DNA of 64,000 nucleotides from Sphingomonas sp. AR_OL41 (GCF_029911635.1 NZ_JARYTI010000007.1:92741-156740), one strand, 5' to 3'; numbered from the stretch's first letter, positions 18,107 to 28,016 are shown. Numbers and translations: made by a program. The notes: generated from the sequence alone by a model not told the origin.

Positions 18107-19897
18107 ATGACTTTGCGAACGCTCGAACACTTCCCCAATCTCGTCACCATGTTCCTCACGCGCGCGCGGGAAAAGGGCGATGCGCCGTTCCTGTGGCACA
18201 AGGCCGGCGGCAGCTGGGTCTCGACCAGCTGGGCCGAGGCGGCACACCAGGTGGCAAGCCTCGCCACGGGTCTGAAGGCAATCGGCCTGGCGCCGGGCGA
18301 CCGCGTCATGCTGGTCAGCGAGAACCGGCCCGAATGGTGCATCAGCGATCTCGCGATTATGGCTGCCGGCTGCATCACCGTGCCCACCTACACCACCAAC
18401 ACCGAGCGCGACCACGCCCACATCATCGAGAACAGCGGTGCCAAGGCGGTGATCGTGTCGACCGCCAAGCTCGCGCGGACGCTCCTGCCTGCGGCGATCC
18501 GCGCCTCCGACGCCAAGATCGTGATCGGCATGGAGGATCTGCGCATTGGCCAGAGCGGCAGCCTCGACGTTCATGGCTGGGGCAAGCTGATCGCCGACCA
18601 CGCCACCGACCCATCGGCGCTGGTGATTACCGCGACACGCGAGGACACGGCGTGCATCATCTACACCTCGGGCACGGGCGGCGCGCCGCGCGGCGTGATG
18701 CAACATCACGGTGCGATCCTGCACAATGTCAACGGCTGCTGCACCGTTATCTCGGAGGATTTCGGCTGGGACGACGAGGTCTTCCTGTCGTTCCTCCCAT
18801 TGAGCCACGCCTATGAACATAGCGGCGGCCAGCACTTCCCGATCGGGCTCGGCGGGCAGATCTATTATGCGGAAGGGCTCGACAAGCTCGCCGCCAATAT
18901 CGAGGAAACGCGCCCGACGATCATGGTCGTGGTGCCGCGCCTGTTCGAGGTGCTGCGCACACGCATCACCAAGTCGGTCGAAAAGCAGGGCAAGCTCTCC
19001 AGCTACCTGCTCGACCAGGCGCAGCGCGTCGGCGCCAAGGCCTATGACGGCAAGCTCTCGCTGCGCGACCAGCCGATGCGGCTGCTGGTCAATGCGACGC
19101 TCAAGCCCAAGATCCAGCAACGCTTTGGCGGGCGGATCAAGGCGATGGTGTCGGGCGGCGCGCCGTTGACGCCCGAGGTCGGCATCTTCTTCCAGTCGCT
19201 TGGTCTGACGTTCCTGCAGGGCTATGGCCAGACCGAGGCAGCGCCGGTCATCTCGTGCAACCGTCCCTCGGTCGGCCTGCGCATGGACACCGTCGGCCCG
19301 CCGCTCGTCAATACCGAGGTGCGCATCGCCGAGGACGGCGAGATCCTCGTGCGCGGCGAACTGGTGATGCACGGCTATTGGAACAACCAGGCCGAGACTG
19401 ACCGCGTGCTGAAGGACGGCTGGCTGCACACGGGCGATATCGGGTTGATCGACGACAAGGGCCGGATCAAGATCACCGACCGCAAGAAGGACATCATCGT
19501 CAACGACAAGGGCGACAATGTCGCGCCGCAAAAGGTCGAGGGCATGCTGACGCTGCAGCCCGAGATCGTCCAGGCGATGATCTATGGCGATCGCAAGCCC
19601 TATATGGTCGCGGTGTTGGTGCCCGATCCCGAATGGACGCAGGAATGGTGCGCGAAGAACGGCGATGCCTGCGACTTCAAGCGGTTGGCGGAGAACAGCG
19701 AATACCGCACCGAACTCGGCCACGCGGTCGAACGCGTCAACAATGACCTGTCGGTGACCGAGCGGATCCGGCGCTTCATCCTCGCCGATGGTCCGTTCAC
19801 GATCGAGAACGAGCAGCTGACGCCCAGCCTCAAGATCCGTCGCCACATCCTGAAAGAGGTTTACGGGCCTAGACTGGACGCCCTGTACAAGGGCTGA
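18107..19897 (+). CDS. Long-chain acyl-CoA synthetase (AMP-forming)
   Basis: Adenylate-forming ligase of about 596 residues in the long-chain acyl-CoA synthetase group. It has the ATP/AMP motif IIYTSGTGGAPRGVMQHH, the GYGQTEAAP adenine motif, DGWLHTGDIG, and the catalytic-hinge region ITDRKKDIIVNDKGDNVAP. It activates fatty acids for degradation or lipid synthesis. In the first motif the usual TSGTTGxPKG reads TSGTGGAPRG, so the lysine is an arginine. ATG 18107 follows GGGAGAG with almost no spacer, so TTG 18113 or a later start (MFLTRAREK) is possible. Confidence 0.9.
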   Translation: MTLRTLEHFPNLVTMFLTRAREKGDAPFLWHKAGGSWVSTSWAEAAHQVASLATGLKAIGLAPGDRVMLVSENRPEWCISDLAIMAAGCITVPTYTTNTERDHAHIIENSGAKAVIVSTAKLARTLLPAAIRASDAKIVIGMEDLRIGQSGSLDVHGWGKLIADHATDPSALVITATREDTACIIYTSGTGGAPRGVMQHHGAILHNVNGCCTVISEDFGWDDEVFLSFLPLSHAYEHSGGQHFPIGLGGQIYYAEGLDKLAANIEETRPTIMVVVPRLFEVLRTRITKSVEKQGKLSSYLLDQAQRVGAKAYDGKLSLRDQPMRLLVNATLKPKIQQRFGGRIKAMVSGGAPLTPEVGIFFQSLGLTFLQGYGQTEAAPVISCNRPSVGLRMDTVGPPLVNTEVRIAEDGEILVRGELVMHGYWNNQAETDRVLKDGWLHTGDIGLIDDKGRIKITDRKKDIIVNDKGDNVAPQKVEGMLTLQPEIVQAMIYGDRKPYMVAVLVPDPEWTQEWCAKNGDACDFKRLAENSEYRTELGHAVERVNNDLSVTERIRRFILADGPFTIENEQLTPSLKIRRHILKEVYGPRLDALYKG

Positions 19898-19907
19898 AAC
19901 CTCCTCC

Positions 19908-19925
19908 CCCCCGGCGTGCCGGGGG
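19908..19925. terminator. Hairpin between convergent acyl-CoA synthetase and M16 genes
   Basis: Stem CCCCCGGC/GCCGGGGG with a very short loop in the 41-bp gap between convergent genes. There is no clear T run on either side, so termination is inferred from position. Confidence 0.4.
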
Positions 19926-19938
19926 TAGGAAATCAGGG

Positions 19939-22815
19939 TTATTTCGCCTTCGGGACGACCTGCATCGTCCAGTCGTTCTCGGGCTTGAGATATTTGGCGG
20001 CGGTCGCCTGCAAGTCCGCGGCGGTCGCCGCGGCAACGTCCTGGTAAACGCTGCGGACTGCCTGGATCCGCGCCGGGTCGAAGGTCGCCCCGGCGAGCTG
20101 GTTCATCCAGAACTGGTTGCCGGTCGACTGGCGCAGGATCAGCTGCGTCATCGGCCCAATCGTGCGCTTCAGTTCGTCGTCGCTGACCGGATGGGCAACG
20201 AGATCGGCGGCAATCTCACGAGCCAGCTTGAAGAACAGCGGCAGGTTCTCCGGCGCTACCTGGCCGATCGCGACCATGCGACCGCCGGCGGGCGAACCGA
20301 CCGGCCAATCGTTGGAGACGTTCGGGCTGTAACTCGCGCCAGCCTCGGAGCGGAGCCGATCGAACAGCCGGTCGGAGAAGATGTTGGCGAGAATCTCGAG
20401 CCGGCGCGATTCATCGATCCCGCCGATGCCGCCACCCGTCGGCCAGGCGATCACGGCGACCGCGCGATCCTTCGCGCCGTCATGCGTGCGCACCACCGGC
20501 GTCGTGACATGTGCCGGGAACCGCACCGGCGGTGGTGCCATGTTGCTGCCGGTTCGCGCCGGCAGGGCGCCGAAACTCTTCGCTACCGCCTCGACCGTCT
20601 TGTCGGCGTTGATGTCACCGAACACCGAAACCTCGATCGGCCCGCTGGCCAGCAACGGCGCCCATAGCGCCTTGAACGCTTCGGGCGTGGCGGCAGCGAT
20701 GTCCGCGCGCGGCGGCGTGCCCCAGCGCGGATCGCCATCATGCAGCAATGATTCGAGATCGCGTCCGAGCACCTGATCGGGCGACGAATCGAGCGAGTCA
20801 TAGGTCGACGACAGATAGGTCCGCGCCCGCAGCACCGGGTTGGGGTCCCAGCCCGGCACCGCCAGTTTCGCCGCGAACAGCCGCAGCTGATCCTCGAGAT
20901 CGGCCGGCGAGGTCATCGCCCCCATCGTGAAGGCGTCGTCGTCGATCGCGAAGTCGAAGCCCATCCGGCGCCCGGCGGTCATCTGGTCGAGGTCGCCCTG
21001 CTTGAGCGCTCCGATGCCGCTCTGCATCAGCGCGAGCGGGGCCGGCCAGATCGGCGAGCGCCGATCGGCCGGCAGCGCGCCATAGCCGCCGCCGAAGCGC
21101 ACGCGGACATAGACGCGGCTCGCTTCGGAACTCGAACTGTTGAGCAATAGCCGCACGCCATTGGCAAAGGTGACGCGCTCCAGCTTGAGCTCGAACAGGT
21201 CGAGCTTCTCGCGGCTGGCGACGACGCCCGGCTTGCCGAGCTTTGGCAATTTGGAGAAGCCGACCGACGCCTGCGCAGCACGCGCGCCGCTGCCCTTGAC
21301 GGTGCCGTTGATCGCGGCGGCCAGCTTCGTCGCAAGACCGTCGGCTGGCGTGTGGACGTTCAGCACGGCACGCGTCGTCACGCCCTTGAACACGCGCTGC
21401 GTCGCCGCGAAAACGCGCGCCGGCGAGAACATGCCCTTGCGCTTGGCATCGAGGAACACGCCGTTGATCGTCGCGGCCGATGTCGTGGTTTCGCGGATGT
21501 CGACCGCCTGGACCATGTCGTCGGCGAGCTTCGACCCGGCATCGACCTGCGCGGTCTGCATCATGGTGCGGAACGACTGGCCGCGCTCGGCCAGCTCCTG
21601 GTCGATCTCGGCCTTGGATGGCGGTGCGGACAGCGCATCGGCAATGACCGCGCGCGCGTCCTTCAGCGCGGCTTCCCAATCGTCGCCGACCGGCTGGACC
21701 GACAGGAAGGTGCCGTTGATCGAGCGCGCAAGATCGTCGAGCGAGACCTGCGCAACGAGATAGCTGGCACCGGCACGGGCGCGGCGCTCGAGCCGGCGAT
21801 TGATCACGTCGAGCGCAACCTGGTCGACGAGCCGGTCCTGGTTGAAGATCACCGTGTCGTCATTGTACTTCCACGGGCGCAGCGTGACCGAGCGTACGAG
21901 CACCGGCAGGCCGGGTTCGACGACCGCCGCAGTCGACGGCTCGACCGGCGCGGGTTTGCCGAAATCGGGTTCCGCCGGCTTGGGGCCAATGCCCTGCCAG
22001 CCACCGAAATGCTGCGCGACGAGCTTTTCGAACAATGCCGGATCCATGTCGCCGGACACGACGACCACGGCACGCTCGGGCCGGTACCAGCGGTCGTGGA
22101 AGGCACGTACCGTATCGGCGGTGGCGGCGTTGAGCGTCTCCAGCGTACCGATCGGCTGGCGCTGCGACAGCGGCTGGCCGGCAAACAGGGTGGAGAACAT
22201 CGTATCGCCGAAATGCGTCTGCGGCCCGAGGCTCTCGCGCCGCTCGGCCAGCACCGCGGGCCGCTCGGCATTGAGCGCCGCCGATGTGATATTGGGTTTG
22301 GTGACCATGCCGGCGAGAATCTTCATGCTCTCGTCGAGTCCGCCCTCGGTCGCGCTGGGCAGGTCGAGCTTGTAGGTCGTACCGGTAAAGGTCGTCTCGG
22401 CATTATTGTCCGAGCCGAAGGTCGCGCCGAAACGCTGCCAGATGCGCTTGGCCTCGCCATCCGGCACATATTCGGAGCCGCGGAACGAGAGATGCTCGAT
22501 GAGATGGGCGTAGCCGCGCTCGCCATCGGTCTCCATCAAGGAGCCGGCGTCGATGCGGACACGGATCGAAACCTGCCCCGGCGGCACGCCGTTGCGGCGT
22601 ACGGCATAGCGCACGCCATTGCTGAGCGTGCCGAAGCGCCATGCCGGATCGGGCGCGATGTCGCTGCCGCGGTAGAGCCACGCGCTGCGATCGACGATGT
22701 AGCGCTCGGCGGCGCCATGGGCGGCGGCACCCTCCTGGCCAATTGCCTGGGGCGCGATGGCGACGAGCAGCGGGGCGGCGAGAAGGACGCGGAATACGCG
22801 AGAGGCAAGGTTCAT
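19939..22815 (-). CDS. M16 family zinc metallopeptidase, two-lobed, secreted
   Basis: A 958-residue pitrilysin/insulinase-type protease with an N-terminal signal sequence (VFRVLLAAPLLVAIAPQAIGQ). The inverted zinc motif HxxEH is present as HLIEHLSF in the first lobe (residues about 100-105). The second lobe lacks the motif, as usual in fused M16 proteins. It acts in the periplasm, probably clearing small peptides or proteins. ATG 22815 is chosen; an upstream in-frame ATG at 22851 would put charged residues ahead of the signal. Confidence 0.9.
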   Translation of the reverse strand: MNLASRVFRVLLAAPLLVAIAPQAIGQEGAAAHGAAERYIVDRSAWLYRGSDIAPDPAWRFGTLSNGVRYAVRRNGVPPGQVSIRVRIDAGSLMETDGERGYAHLIEHLSFRGSEYVPDGEAKRIWQRFGATFGSDNNAETTFTGTTYKLDLPSATEGGLDESMKILAGMVTKPNITSAALNAERPAVLAERRESLGPQTHFGDTMFSTLFAGQPLSQRQPIGTLETLNAATADTVRAFHDRWYRPERAVVVVSGDMDPALFEKLVAQHFGGWQGIGPKPAEPDFGKPAPVEPSTAAVVEPGLPVLVRSVTLRPWKYNDDTVIFNQDRLVDQVALDVINRRLERRARAGASYLVAQVSLDDLARSINGTFLSVQPVGDDWEAALKDARAVIADALSAPPSKAEIDQELAERGQSFRTMMQTAQVDAGSKLADDMVQAVDIRETTTSAATINGVFLDAKRKGMFSPARVFAATQRVFKGVTTRAVLNVHTPADGLATKLAAAINGTVKGSGARAAQASVGFSKLPKLGKPGVVASREKLDLFELKLERVTFANGVRLLLNSSSSEASRVYVRVRFGGGYGALPADRRSPIWPAPLALMQSGIGALKQGDLDQMTAGRRMGFDFAIDDDAFTMGAMTSPADLEDQLRLFAAKLAVPGWDPNPVLRARTYLSSTYDSLDSSPDQVLGRDLESLLHDGDPRWGTPPRADIAAATPEAFKALWAPLLASGPIEVSVFGDINADKTVEAVAKSFGALPARTGSNMAPPPVRFPAHVTTPVVRTHDGAKDRAVAVIAWPTGGGIGGIDESRRLEILANIFSDRLFDRLRSEAGASYSPNVSNDWPVGSPAGGRMVAIGQVAPENLPLFFKLAREIAADLVAHPVSDDELKRTIGPMTQLILRQSTGNQFWMNQLAGATFDPARIQAVRSVYQDVAAATAADLQATAAKYLKPENDWTMQVVPKAK

Positions 22816-22986
22816 GACGCGCAACCTAGGGGGGTGGTCGGAGACTGGCAACGCCCGTGAGACACGCGTCTTGCTTTCGCGCGGCTGAACCGGGTTTGCG
22901 ACGGTCTCGCGGCATATGCGTACATCACCGGAGAGATCGCGCAGACAGGGTCGGATATTCCCATCTTCCCGCCATGATTTCGACCA

Positions 22987-23011
22987 ACTGTCGGGCTAGC
23001 CCCGGGACAGT
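22987..23011. promoter_or_regulatory. Inverted repeat in the divergent M16/hydroxylase intergenic region
   Basis: ACTGTC and GACAGT arms 13 bp apart, with a further GGGCTAGCCC palindrome inside, in the 280-bp region between two divergent genes. It may be an operator; no regulator is identified. Confidence 0.35.
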
Positions 23012-23095
23012 CATCTTGGACAAGTTCTAGCAACGGTGGCCGGCGCCGGGTTACGCGGAGGGGGAAGGCTCGGCCCGGGGTGTGTGGAGGCAATA

Positions 23096-23947
23096 GTGAA
23101 CGCAGTGAAAACCAGGAACGGCGCGACGGGATTGCGGCATGATTCGGGCGCGCACCAGCGCATCCCCGACGTGACGGCGGTCTCCGGCGCGCCGCATCCC
23201 GACGCAGAACTCAAGGCGGAAAGCGGCCGCCCGCTGGTCCTGCGCATCGGCAAACACCTGCGCGGCTTCTTCGATGCGTTGATCTCGTCTTCGTCGCTCG
23301 TCACCAACGACCCCGTGCTCGACATGCGCGACTTTGCCTGGACGCAGCTGCTGCGCGACCAGTGGGAAGCGATCCGCGACGAGGCGGTGTCGGTCGCGCT
23401 CCAGCCCGAAGCGGCGCCGAGCCTGGCGACGATCTCGCCCGACCACCGCGCGATCGCCAAGGTCAATATGTGGCGCTCGTTCTTTTTGTGGGGCTATGGT
23501 TACCCGGTCGATGAGAATCTCGCGCGCTGCCCGGCGACCACGAAGGTGATCCAGCAGATTCCAGGGCTGAACACGGCCTTCTTCTCGATCCTCGCACCCG
23601 GCACGCACATTCCCGACCATCGCGGCGTCACCAAGGCACTGATCACCTGCCATCTCGGCCTGATCGTGCCCAGGGACGGCGACGTGCGAATGCGCGTCGA
23701 CGACCGTATACTGCGTTGGGGCGAGGGCGAGACCTTGGTGTTCGACGACACCTATCAGCACGAGGTGTGGAACGACACGGAGAATACCCGCGTCGTGTTG
23801 CTGATTCAGTTCGCCCGCCCGCTGCGCAACCCCGGCAAATGGATCGCCGACACCTTCCTCAAGCTGATCCGTCGCACCGCCTTCGTCAAGGAAGCGCGCG
23901 ACAACGTGCTCGCCTGGAACGCGGCGGTGAAGCAAATGGATGTCTGA
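23096..23947 (+). CDS. Aspartyl/asparaginyl beta-hydroxylase family dioxygenase (LpxO-like)
   Basis: Fe(II)/2-oxoglutarate oxygenase of 283 residues. The double-stranded beta-helix core runs from LAPGTHIPDHRGVTKALITCH to FDDTYQHEVWNDTENTRVVL, giving the family's two histidines (in PDHRG and YQHEVWN). The relatives are peptide Asp/Asn hydroxylases and LpxO, which 2-hydroxylates lipid A acyl chains. The C-terminal amphipathic stretch suggests membrane association. In a sphingomonad the acceptor could be the 2-hydroxymyristoyl chain of glycosphingolipids; that is inference. GTG 23096 has a GGAGG site five bases upstream. Confidence 0.82.
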   Translation: MNAVKTRNGATGLRHDSGAHQRIPDVTAVSGAPHPDAELKAESGRPLVLRIGKHLRGFFDALISSSSLVTNDPVLDMRDFAWTQLLRDQWEAIRDEAVSVALQPEAAPSLATISPDHRAIAKVNMWRSFFLWGYGYPVDENLARCPATTKVIQQIPGLNTAFFSILAPGTHIPDHRGVTKALITCHLGLIVPRDGDVRMRVDDRILRWGEGETLVFDDTYQHEVWNDTENTRVVLLIQFARPLRNPGKWIADTFLKLIRRTAFVKEARDNVLAWNAAVKQMDV

Positions 23948-24072
23948 CCCGGCCTGACCTCCGCGCCGGCGCGAACCGCCCCGTCGACGGCCTTCGTCAT
24001 GGGTCGCCTGGCATGGGTGCGGGCGATCCGTCAGCCTGCCTCGCATGATCCAGGGGCCGGCCTTGTCGCACC

Positions 24073-25341
24073 CTAGGCGGCGACGGATTCCTGCACGGCA
24101 TCACGCGGTCCGATGGCCCGGTTGCGGCCTGCAGCCTTGGCTTCGTAGAGCCTGAGGTCGGCCGCCTTGATTGCCTCGGCAAAGCCGCTGTCGGAATCGA
24201 GCAGCGAGATCCCGGCACTCGCCGTCACCGGCCAGCCGAGTCCGGCAACCTCCCGCGCGACCGCCTGCGTCACCCGGCGACGCAACATCTCCGCCTCCTG
24301 CTGCGGCTGGTCGCCATAAAGCAGCAGCGCGAATTCCTCGCCGCCAAGCCGCGCGACATAGCTCCGCTCGGAACGCAGCGCGCCGGCGACGGCGACGATC
24401 ACGCGATCACCGACATCATGGCCGAAATCGTCATTGACCCGCTTGAACAGATCGATGTCGACGATCGCCACCGCGCGCGGCCGCCGCGCGGCGAAGCGCA
24501 CCGCCAGCCCGCGCCGATTGTCGAGTCCGGTAAGCGGATCGGTATGCGCCATGATCGCCAGCGCGGCCGCACTCGCCCGCGCCTCGTCATGCTGATGCTT
24601 GAGTCGCATCAGGCGATCGCCGATGCCGACCGAGGTCAGCAGCATTTCGAGCGCGAGCGCGGCGAACAGCGCGTAGAGGAACAGCGCGAAGGGCCGGCCC
24701 AGCACGATATCGTGATAAAGGCTGGTCGCCCCCACGGCGATCAGGCACGACCAGGCGGCGGTCTGGAAGCGCGCCATGCGGCTACCGCGCGCGATCGCCT
24801 GGCCGAGCGCGAAGCATAACAGCAACAACACGCCGACCAGCACGGCGTTGCGCAACGCCATGAAGAGCGGCGGACAGGGGTGGAGCAGCATCGCCGGGCT
24901 GGTCAGCGCTACCAGCCAGACCTGATGGCCGAGCAAACGATAGACCCGCGGTGAAATCACGCCCGGTTCCAGCAGGCTGCGCAGGAACAGCCCGATGATG
25001 GCGATGGCGGAGTCGAACAGCAGGTCGCCCAGCACCTGCCGCGCGAAGCCATGGCGCGGAAACCATGGGTCGAGCGGCAGCGACGACAGCGTGATCGTCA
25101 ACGCGATAAGGATCAGCACACGCGCGCCCTGCCAAATCAGGAAACGTTCGCGCAGAATCAGGAAGAAGGCGATATTATAGGCGACCGGCAGCAGCAGGAA
25201 GCCGAGGAACGCGCCCGTCAGGACACCAGACCAGTCGAGCGGCGTATGATCGGCAAAGCTCGATTGGGCCGCGGCAGGGGTGGCACTAAGCAGCAAAGCG
25301 ACCGCGAGCGGCCACCAATGCCTGCATCTCTGCCCTGTCAT
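24073..25341 (-). CDS. Membrane-anchored diguanylate cyclase (7TM + GGDEF)
   Basis: A 422-residue protein with a signal peptide (ATPAAAQS), then about seven membrane helices (residues about 40-240) resembling a 7TMR-DISM sensor, then a GGDEF domain. The active site reads RLGGEEF (a functional GGEEF variant) and the substrate region is DIDLFKRVNDDFGHDVGD. It should make cyclic di-GMP in response to an extracytoplasmic cue. No inhibitory RxxD site is obvious just before GGEEF. Confidence 0.9.
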   Translation of the reverse strand: MTGQRCRHWWPLAVALLLSATPAAAQSSFADHTPLDWSGVLTGAFLGFLLLPVAYNIAFFLILRERFLIWQGARVLILIALTITLSSLPLDPWFPRHGFARQVLGDLLFDSAIAIIGLFLRSLLEPGVISPRVYRLLGHQVWLVALTSPAMLLHPCPPLFMALRNAVLVGVLLLLCFALGQAIARGSRMARFQTAAWSCLIAVGATSLYHDIVLGRPFALFLYALFAALALEMLLTSVGIGDRLMRLKHQHDEARASAAALAIMAHTDPLTGLDNRRGLAVRFAARRPRAVAIVDIDLFKRVNDDFGHDVGDRVIVAVAGALRSERSYVARLGGEEFALLLYGDQPQQEAEMLRRRVTQAVAREVAGLGWPVTASAGISLLDSDSGFAEAIKAADLRLYEAKAAGRNRAIGPRDAVQESVAA

Positions 25342-25525
25342 CGTTGTGCGCCCATCCGGGAAAGTACCTAAGCAAGCGGTTCTGATTTTTGGTTAAGGGC
25401 GCCGCATTCCTGCGCTCAGATCGCGCCGCGCACGTCGTGGTCGACATTCGTGACGGGATCCCGGGAGGAAACGGAAACCCGTCGTTTCGCGATCCCTGCT
25501 TGATCCGCGCCGTCCGGCAGCCCAC

Positions 25526-26107
25526 ATGACGCGCATGTTGATCGAGACCGAAACCACGCCCAACCCCGCAACGCTGAAATTCCTGCCCGGTCGGGCGGTG
25601 ATGCCATCGGGCACGCGCGACTTCGCCACACCGGAAGAGGCCGATGCCTCGCCGCTGGCGGAGGCGCTGTTCGGGCTCGGCGACGTGACCGGCGTTTTCT
25701 TCGGCAGTGACTTCGTTTCGGTGACCGCGGCACCGGGCGTGGCCTGGGCGAGTCTGAAGCCCGATGTGCTGACGACACTGCTCGACCATTTCTCGGCCGA
25801 TATGCCGCTGTTCAAGCCGGCCAGCGCAGGGTTCGCGGTCGGCGGCGGCGAGGAAAGCTTCGCCGACGACCCCGCCGATGCCGACATCGTCGCGCAGATC
25901 CGCGAGCTGATCGAAACGCGCGTGCGGCCGGCGGTCGCCAATGACGGTGGCGACATCGTTTATCGCGGCTTCGACAAGGGCAAGGTGTTCCTCCAGTTGC
26001 AGGGCGCCTGCTCGGGTTGCCCATCGTCCAGCGCGACGCTGAAGAACGGCATCGAACAACTTCTCAAACATTATGTCCCCGAAGTGACCGAGGTGCGCGC
26101 GATCTGA
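25526..26107 (+). CDS. nfuA: NfuA-type Fe-S cluster carrier
   Basis: A 193-residue NfuA-like protein. The N-terminal Nfu_N domain (residues about 1-88, starting ETETTPNPATLKFLPG) is followed by a NifU C-terminal domain with the cluster motif CSGCPSSS. It binds a [4Fe-4S] cluster at a dimer interface and passes it to client proteins, complementing the suf operon 12 kb away. ATG 25526 or 25535 could start translation. Confidence 0.92.
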   Translation: MTRMLIETETTPNPATLKFLPGRAVMPSGTRDFATPEEADASPLAEALFGLGDVTGVFFGSDFVSVTAAPGVAWASLKPDVLTTLLDHFSADMPLFKPASAGFAVGGGEESFADDPADADIVAQIRELIETRVRPAVANDGGDIVYRGFDKGKVFLQLQGACSGCPSSSATLKNGIEQLLKHYVPEVTEVRAI

Positions 26108-26162
26108 TCGCTGCGCGCCCGGTTCTCCACGTCTTTCCACGTCCACAGCCAAGGTAACCGCC

Positions 26163-26753
26163 ATGGGCAAGCCGCTCGATGACGCCGCACTCGACACGAT
26201 CTTCCGCGCCGCACGGAGCTATAACGGCTATACCGATCAGCCCGTCGCGGAGAGCGAACTGCACGCGATCTGGGACCTGATGAAATGGGGCCCGACCTCG
26301 GCGAACCAACTACCGGCGCGGCTGATCTGGTGTGTGAGCGAGGAAGCCAAGGCGAAGCTCGCGGCGTGCTCCAGCGCGCAGAATGCGCCCAAGATCCTCA
26401 AGGCGCCGGTCACCGTGATCATCGGCATGGACCGCGACTTTCACGAACATCTGCCCGAGTTCTTTCCCCATGTCGACGCGCGGCCATGGTTCGCGGACCC
26501 GGCGGCACGCGAGGTCTCGGCCTTTCGTAATGCGACCCTGCAGGGCGCCTATTTCATCATCGCCGCCCGCGCGCTGGGACTAGACACCGGGCCAATGTCG
26601 GGGTTCGACAACAAGGCGGTCGACGCAGCGTTCTTCGCCGAAACGCCCAACGTGACGTCGAACTTCATCGCGACGCTCGGCCATGGCGATCCGGCCACGA
26701 TCTTCGGCCGGCTGCCGCGCCCGGCGTTCGAGAAGTTCAACACGATCGCTTGA
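26163..26753 (+). CDS. Nitroreductase family protein, malonic semialdehyde reductase RutE/HadB type
   Basis: FMN-dependent nitroreductase-fold enzyme of 196 residues. The N-terminal LFRAARSYNGY-like region (TIFRAARSYNGYTDQPV) and WGPTSANQLPARLIW match the RutE/HadB subgroup. RutE reduces malonic semialdehyde to 3-hydroxypropionate in pyrimidine catabolism, but no other rut genes are nearby, so the true substrate is uncertain. It could instead be a general quinone or nitro-compound reductase. Confidence 0.85.
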   Translation: MGKPLDDAALDTIFRAARSYNGYTDQPVAESELHAIWDLMKWGPTSANQLPARLIWCVSEEAKAKLAACSSAQNAPKILKAPVTVIIGMDRDFHEHLPEFFPHVDARPWFADPAAREVSAFRNATLQGAYFIIAARALGLDTGPMSGFDNKAVDAAFFAETPNVTSNFIATLGHGDPATIFGRLPRPAFEKFNTIA

Positions 26754-26814
26754 AATACTTGCGGCATGGCGCAGCGGCAGTAAGCAACGTCGCCGTGGTC
26801 CAGGGCCCCCCTTC

Positions 26815-27438
26815 ATGCTGACACTGGTCATCGAAACCGCGACGGCGGCATGCTCGGTCGCGCTCATTGCCGACGGTGCGATCGTCGCCGCGCGTCACGA
26901 GGTCGTCGGGCGTGGGCATGCCGAGCGACTGCTGCCGATGATCGCCGAACTGCCGGGTGGCGGGCGCGCCGGCCATATTCTCGTCGATGTCGGGCCGGGC
27001 AGCTTTACGGGCATCCGCGTCGGCATCGCGGCAGCACGCGGCCTCGCGCTGGGATGGCATGCCGGCATATCGGGCTACTCGTCGCTCGCCCTGATCGCGG
27101 CGGCGGGTTTCACGGCAGAACCTGACAGCGAGTCGCTTGCGGTGGTGCTCGAAGGTGGGCATGGCGAGGTCTTCATGCAGCCCTTCGTCGCCCGTCCGCT
27201 TGCGCCGATCGCGCCGCTCGCCTCGCTTCGGCCCGAGGCGGCAGTGGCAGCGCTCGGCGACCGCGTCGCGATCGGCAACGGCATCCGATTCCTTACCGCG
27301 ATCGTTCCCGGCATCGCCGCGCGCGAGACGTTGCCGCGTGCCAGCGACGCGTTGCTGCTGCCGCCGGACTTCTCGCTCCTTGATCCGACGCCGATCTATG
27401 GTCGCGCGCCGGACGCGACGCCCATCGCTGCGCAATGA
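26815..27438 (+). CDS. tsaB: tRNA threonylcarbamoyladenosine biosynthesis protein TsaB
   Basis: TsaB, an ASKHA-fold partner of TsaD in making t6A37 of ANN-decoding tRNAs. The 207-residue protein starts LVIETATAACSVAL and has VDVGPGSFTGIRVGIAAARGLALG, the family signature. The stop overlaps rimI by ATGA, the pairing typical of proteobacteria. Confidence 0.92.
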   Translation: MLTLVIETATAACSVALIADGAIVAARHEVVGRGHAERLLPMIAELPGGGRAGHILVDVGPGSFTGIRVGIAAARGLALGWHAGISGYSSLALIAAAGFTAEPDSESLAVVLEGGHGEVFMQPFVARPLAPIAPLASLRPEAAVAALGDRVAIGNGIRFLTAIVPGIAARETLPRASDALLLPPDFSLLDPTPIYGRAPDATPIAAQ

Positions 27439-27920
27439 ACACGGTGTTCAACATGGTCGAGCTGCGCGTCGGCGGGGTCGGCGATCTGGCGCTGCTCGAA
27501 ACCATCATGACGGAAGCCTTTGAGCCACGCTTTGGTGAGGCATGGACACGTGGCCAATGTCTGGGGATCCTTGCCATGCCGGGGGTGTGGTTGACGATCG
27601 CGATGGTCGATGGCGAAGCAGCCGGCTTTGCCTTGTCGCGCAGCGTTGCCGACGAGGCGGAGTTGTTGTTGCTGGCGGTAAGACCGGCGCGACGTCGGCG
27701 CGGCGTTGGCGCCGCGTTGTTGCGCGCGATGATGACACAGGCGCGGGCGACGGGCGCCGCGCATGTCCATCTGGAAGTGCGCGAGGGCAATGAAGCCGTC
27801 AAATTGTACCATGCGACAGGTTTCGCCAAGGTCGGCGAGCGGCGCAATTACTATCGAGGAGCTTCGGGGCAAACATTCAATGCCCTGACCTACCGCCGTG
27901 ATATTGCTGTGGAACAATAG
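27435..27920 (+). CDS. rimI: Ribosomal protein S18-alanine N-acetyltransferase RimI-like
   Basis: GNAT acetyltransferase of 161 residues, with the acetyl-CoA loop AVRPARRRRGVGAALL and the C-terminal RimI-type segment (HLEVREGNEAVKLYHATGF, then GERRNYY). It is assigned to RimI (N-terminal acetylation of S18) from the sequence and the conserved tsaB-rimI overlap. Confidence 0.9.
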   Translation: MNTVFNMVELRVGGVGDLALLETIMTEAFEPRFGEAWTRGQCLGILAMPGVWLTIAMVDGEAAGFALSRSVADEAELLLLAVRPARRRRGVGAALLRAMMTQARATGAAHVHLEVREGNEAVKLYHATGFAKVGERRNYYRGASGQTFNALTYRRDIAVEQ

Positions 27921-28016
27921 CCCGCGATAAAAATGGTTGCCCGGCCCCGCGAAAAGCGCGATAGAACCATAATGGCTTGAATTTGAGCCAGCCGGCTGGG
28001 GGACGAAAGGTCAAAA

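Noticed and set aside
25443..25485. GACGGG/CCCGTC hairpin upstream of nfuA as a regulatory element
   Set aside because: Six-base arms far apart in GC-rich DNA occur by chance; no T tract or known motif.
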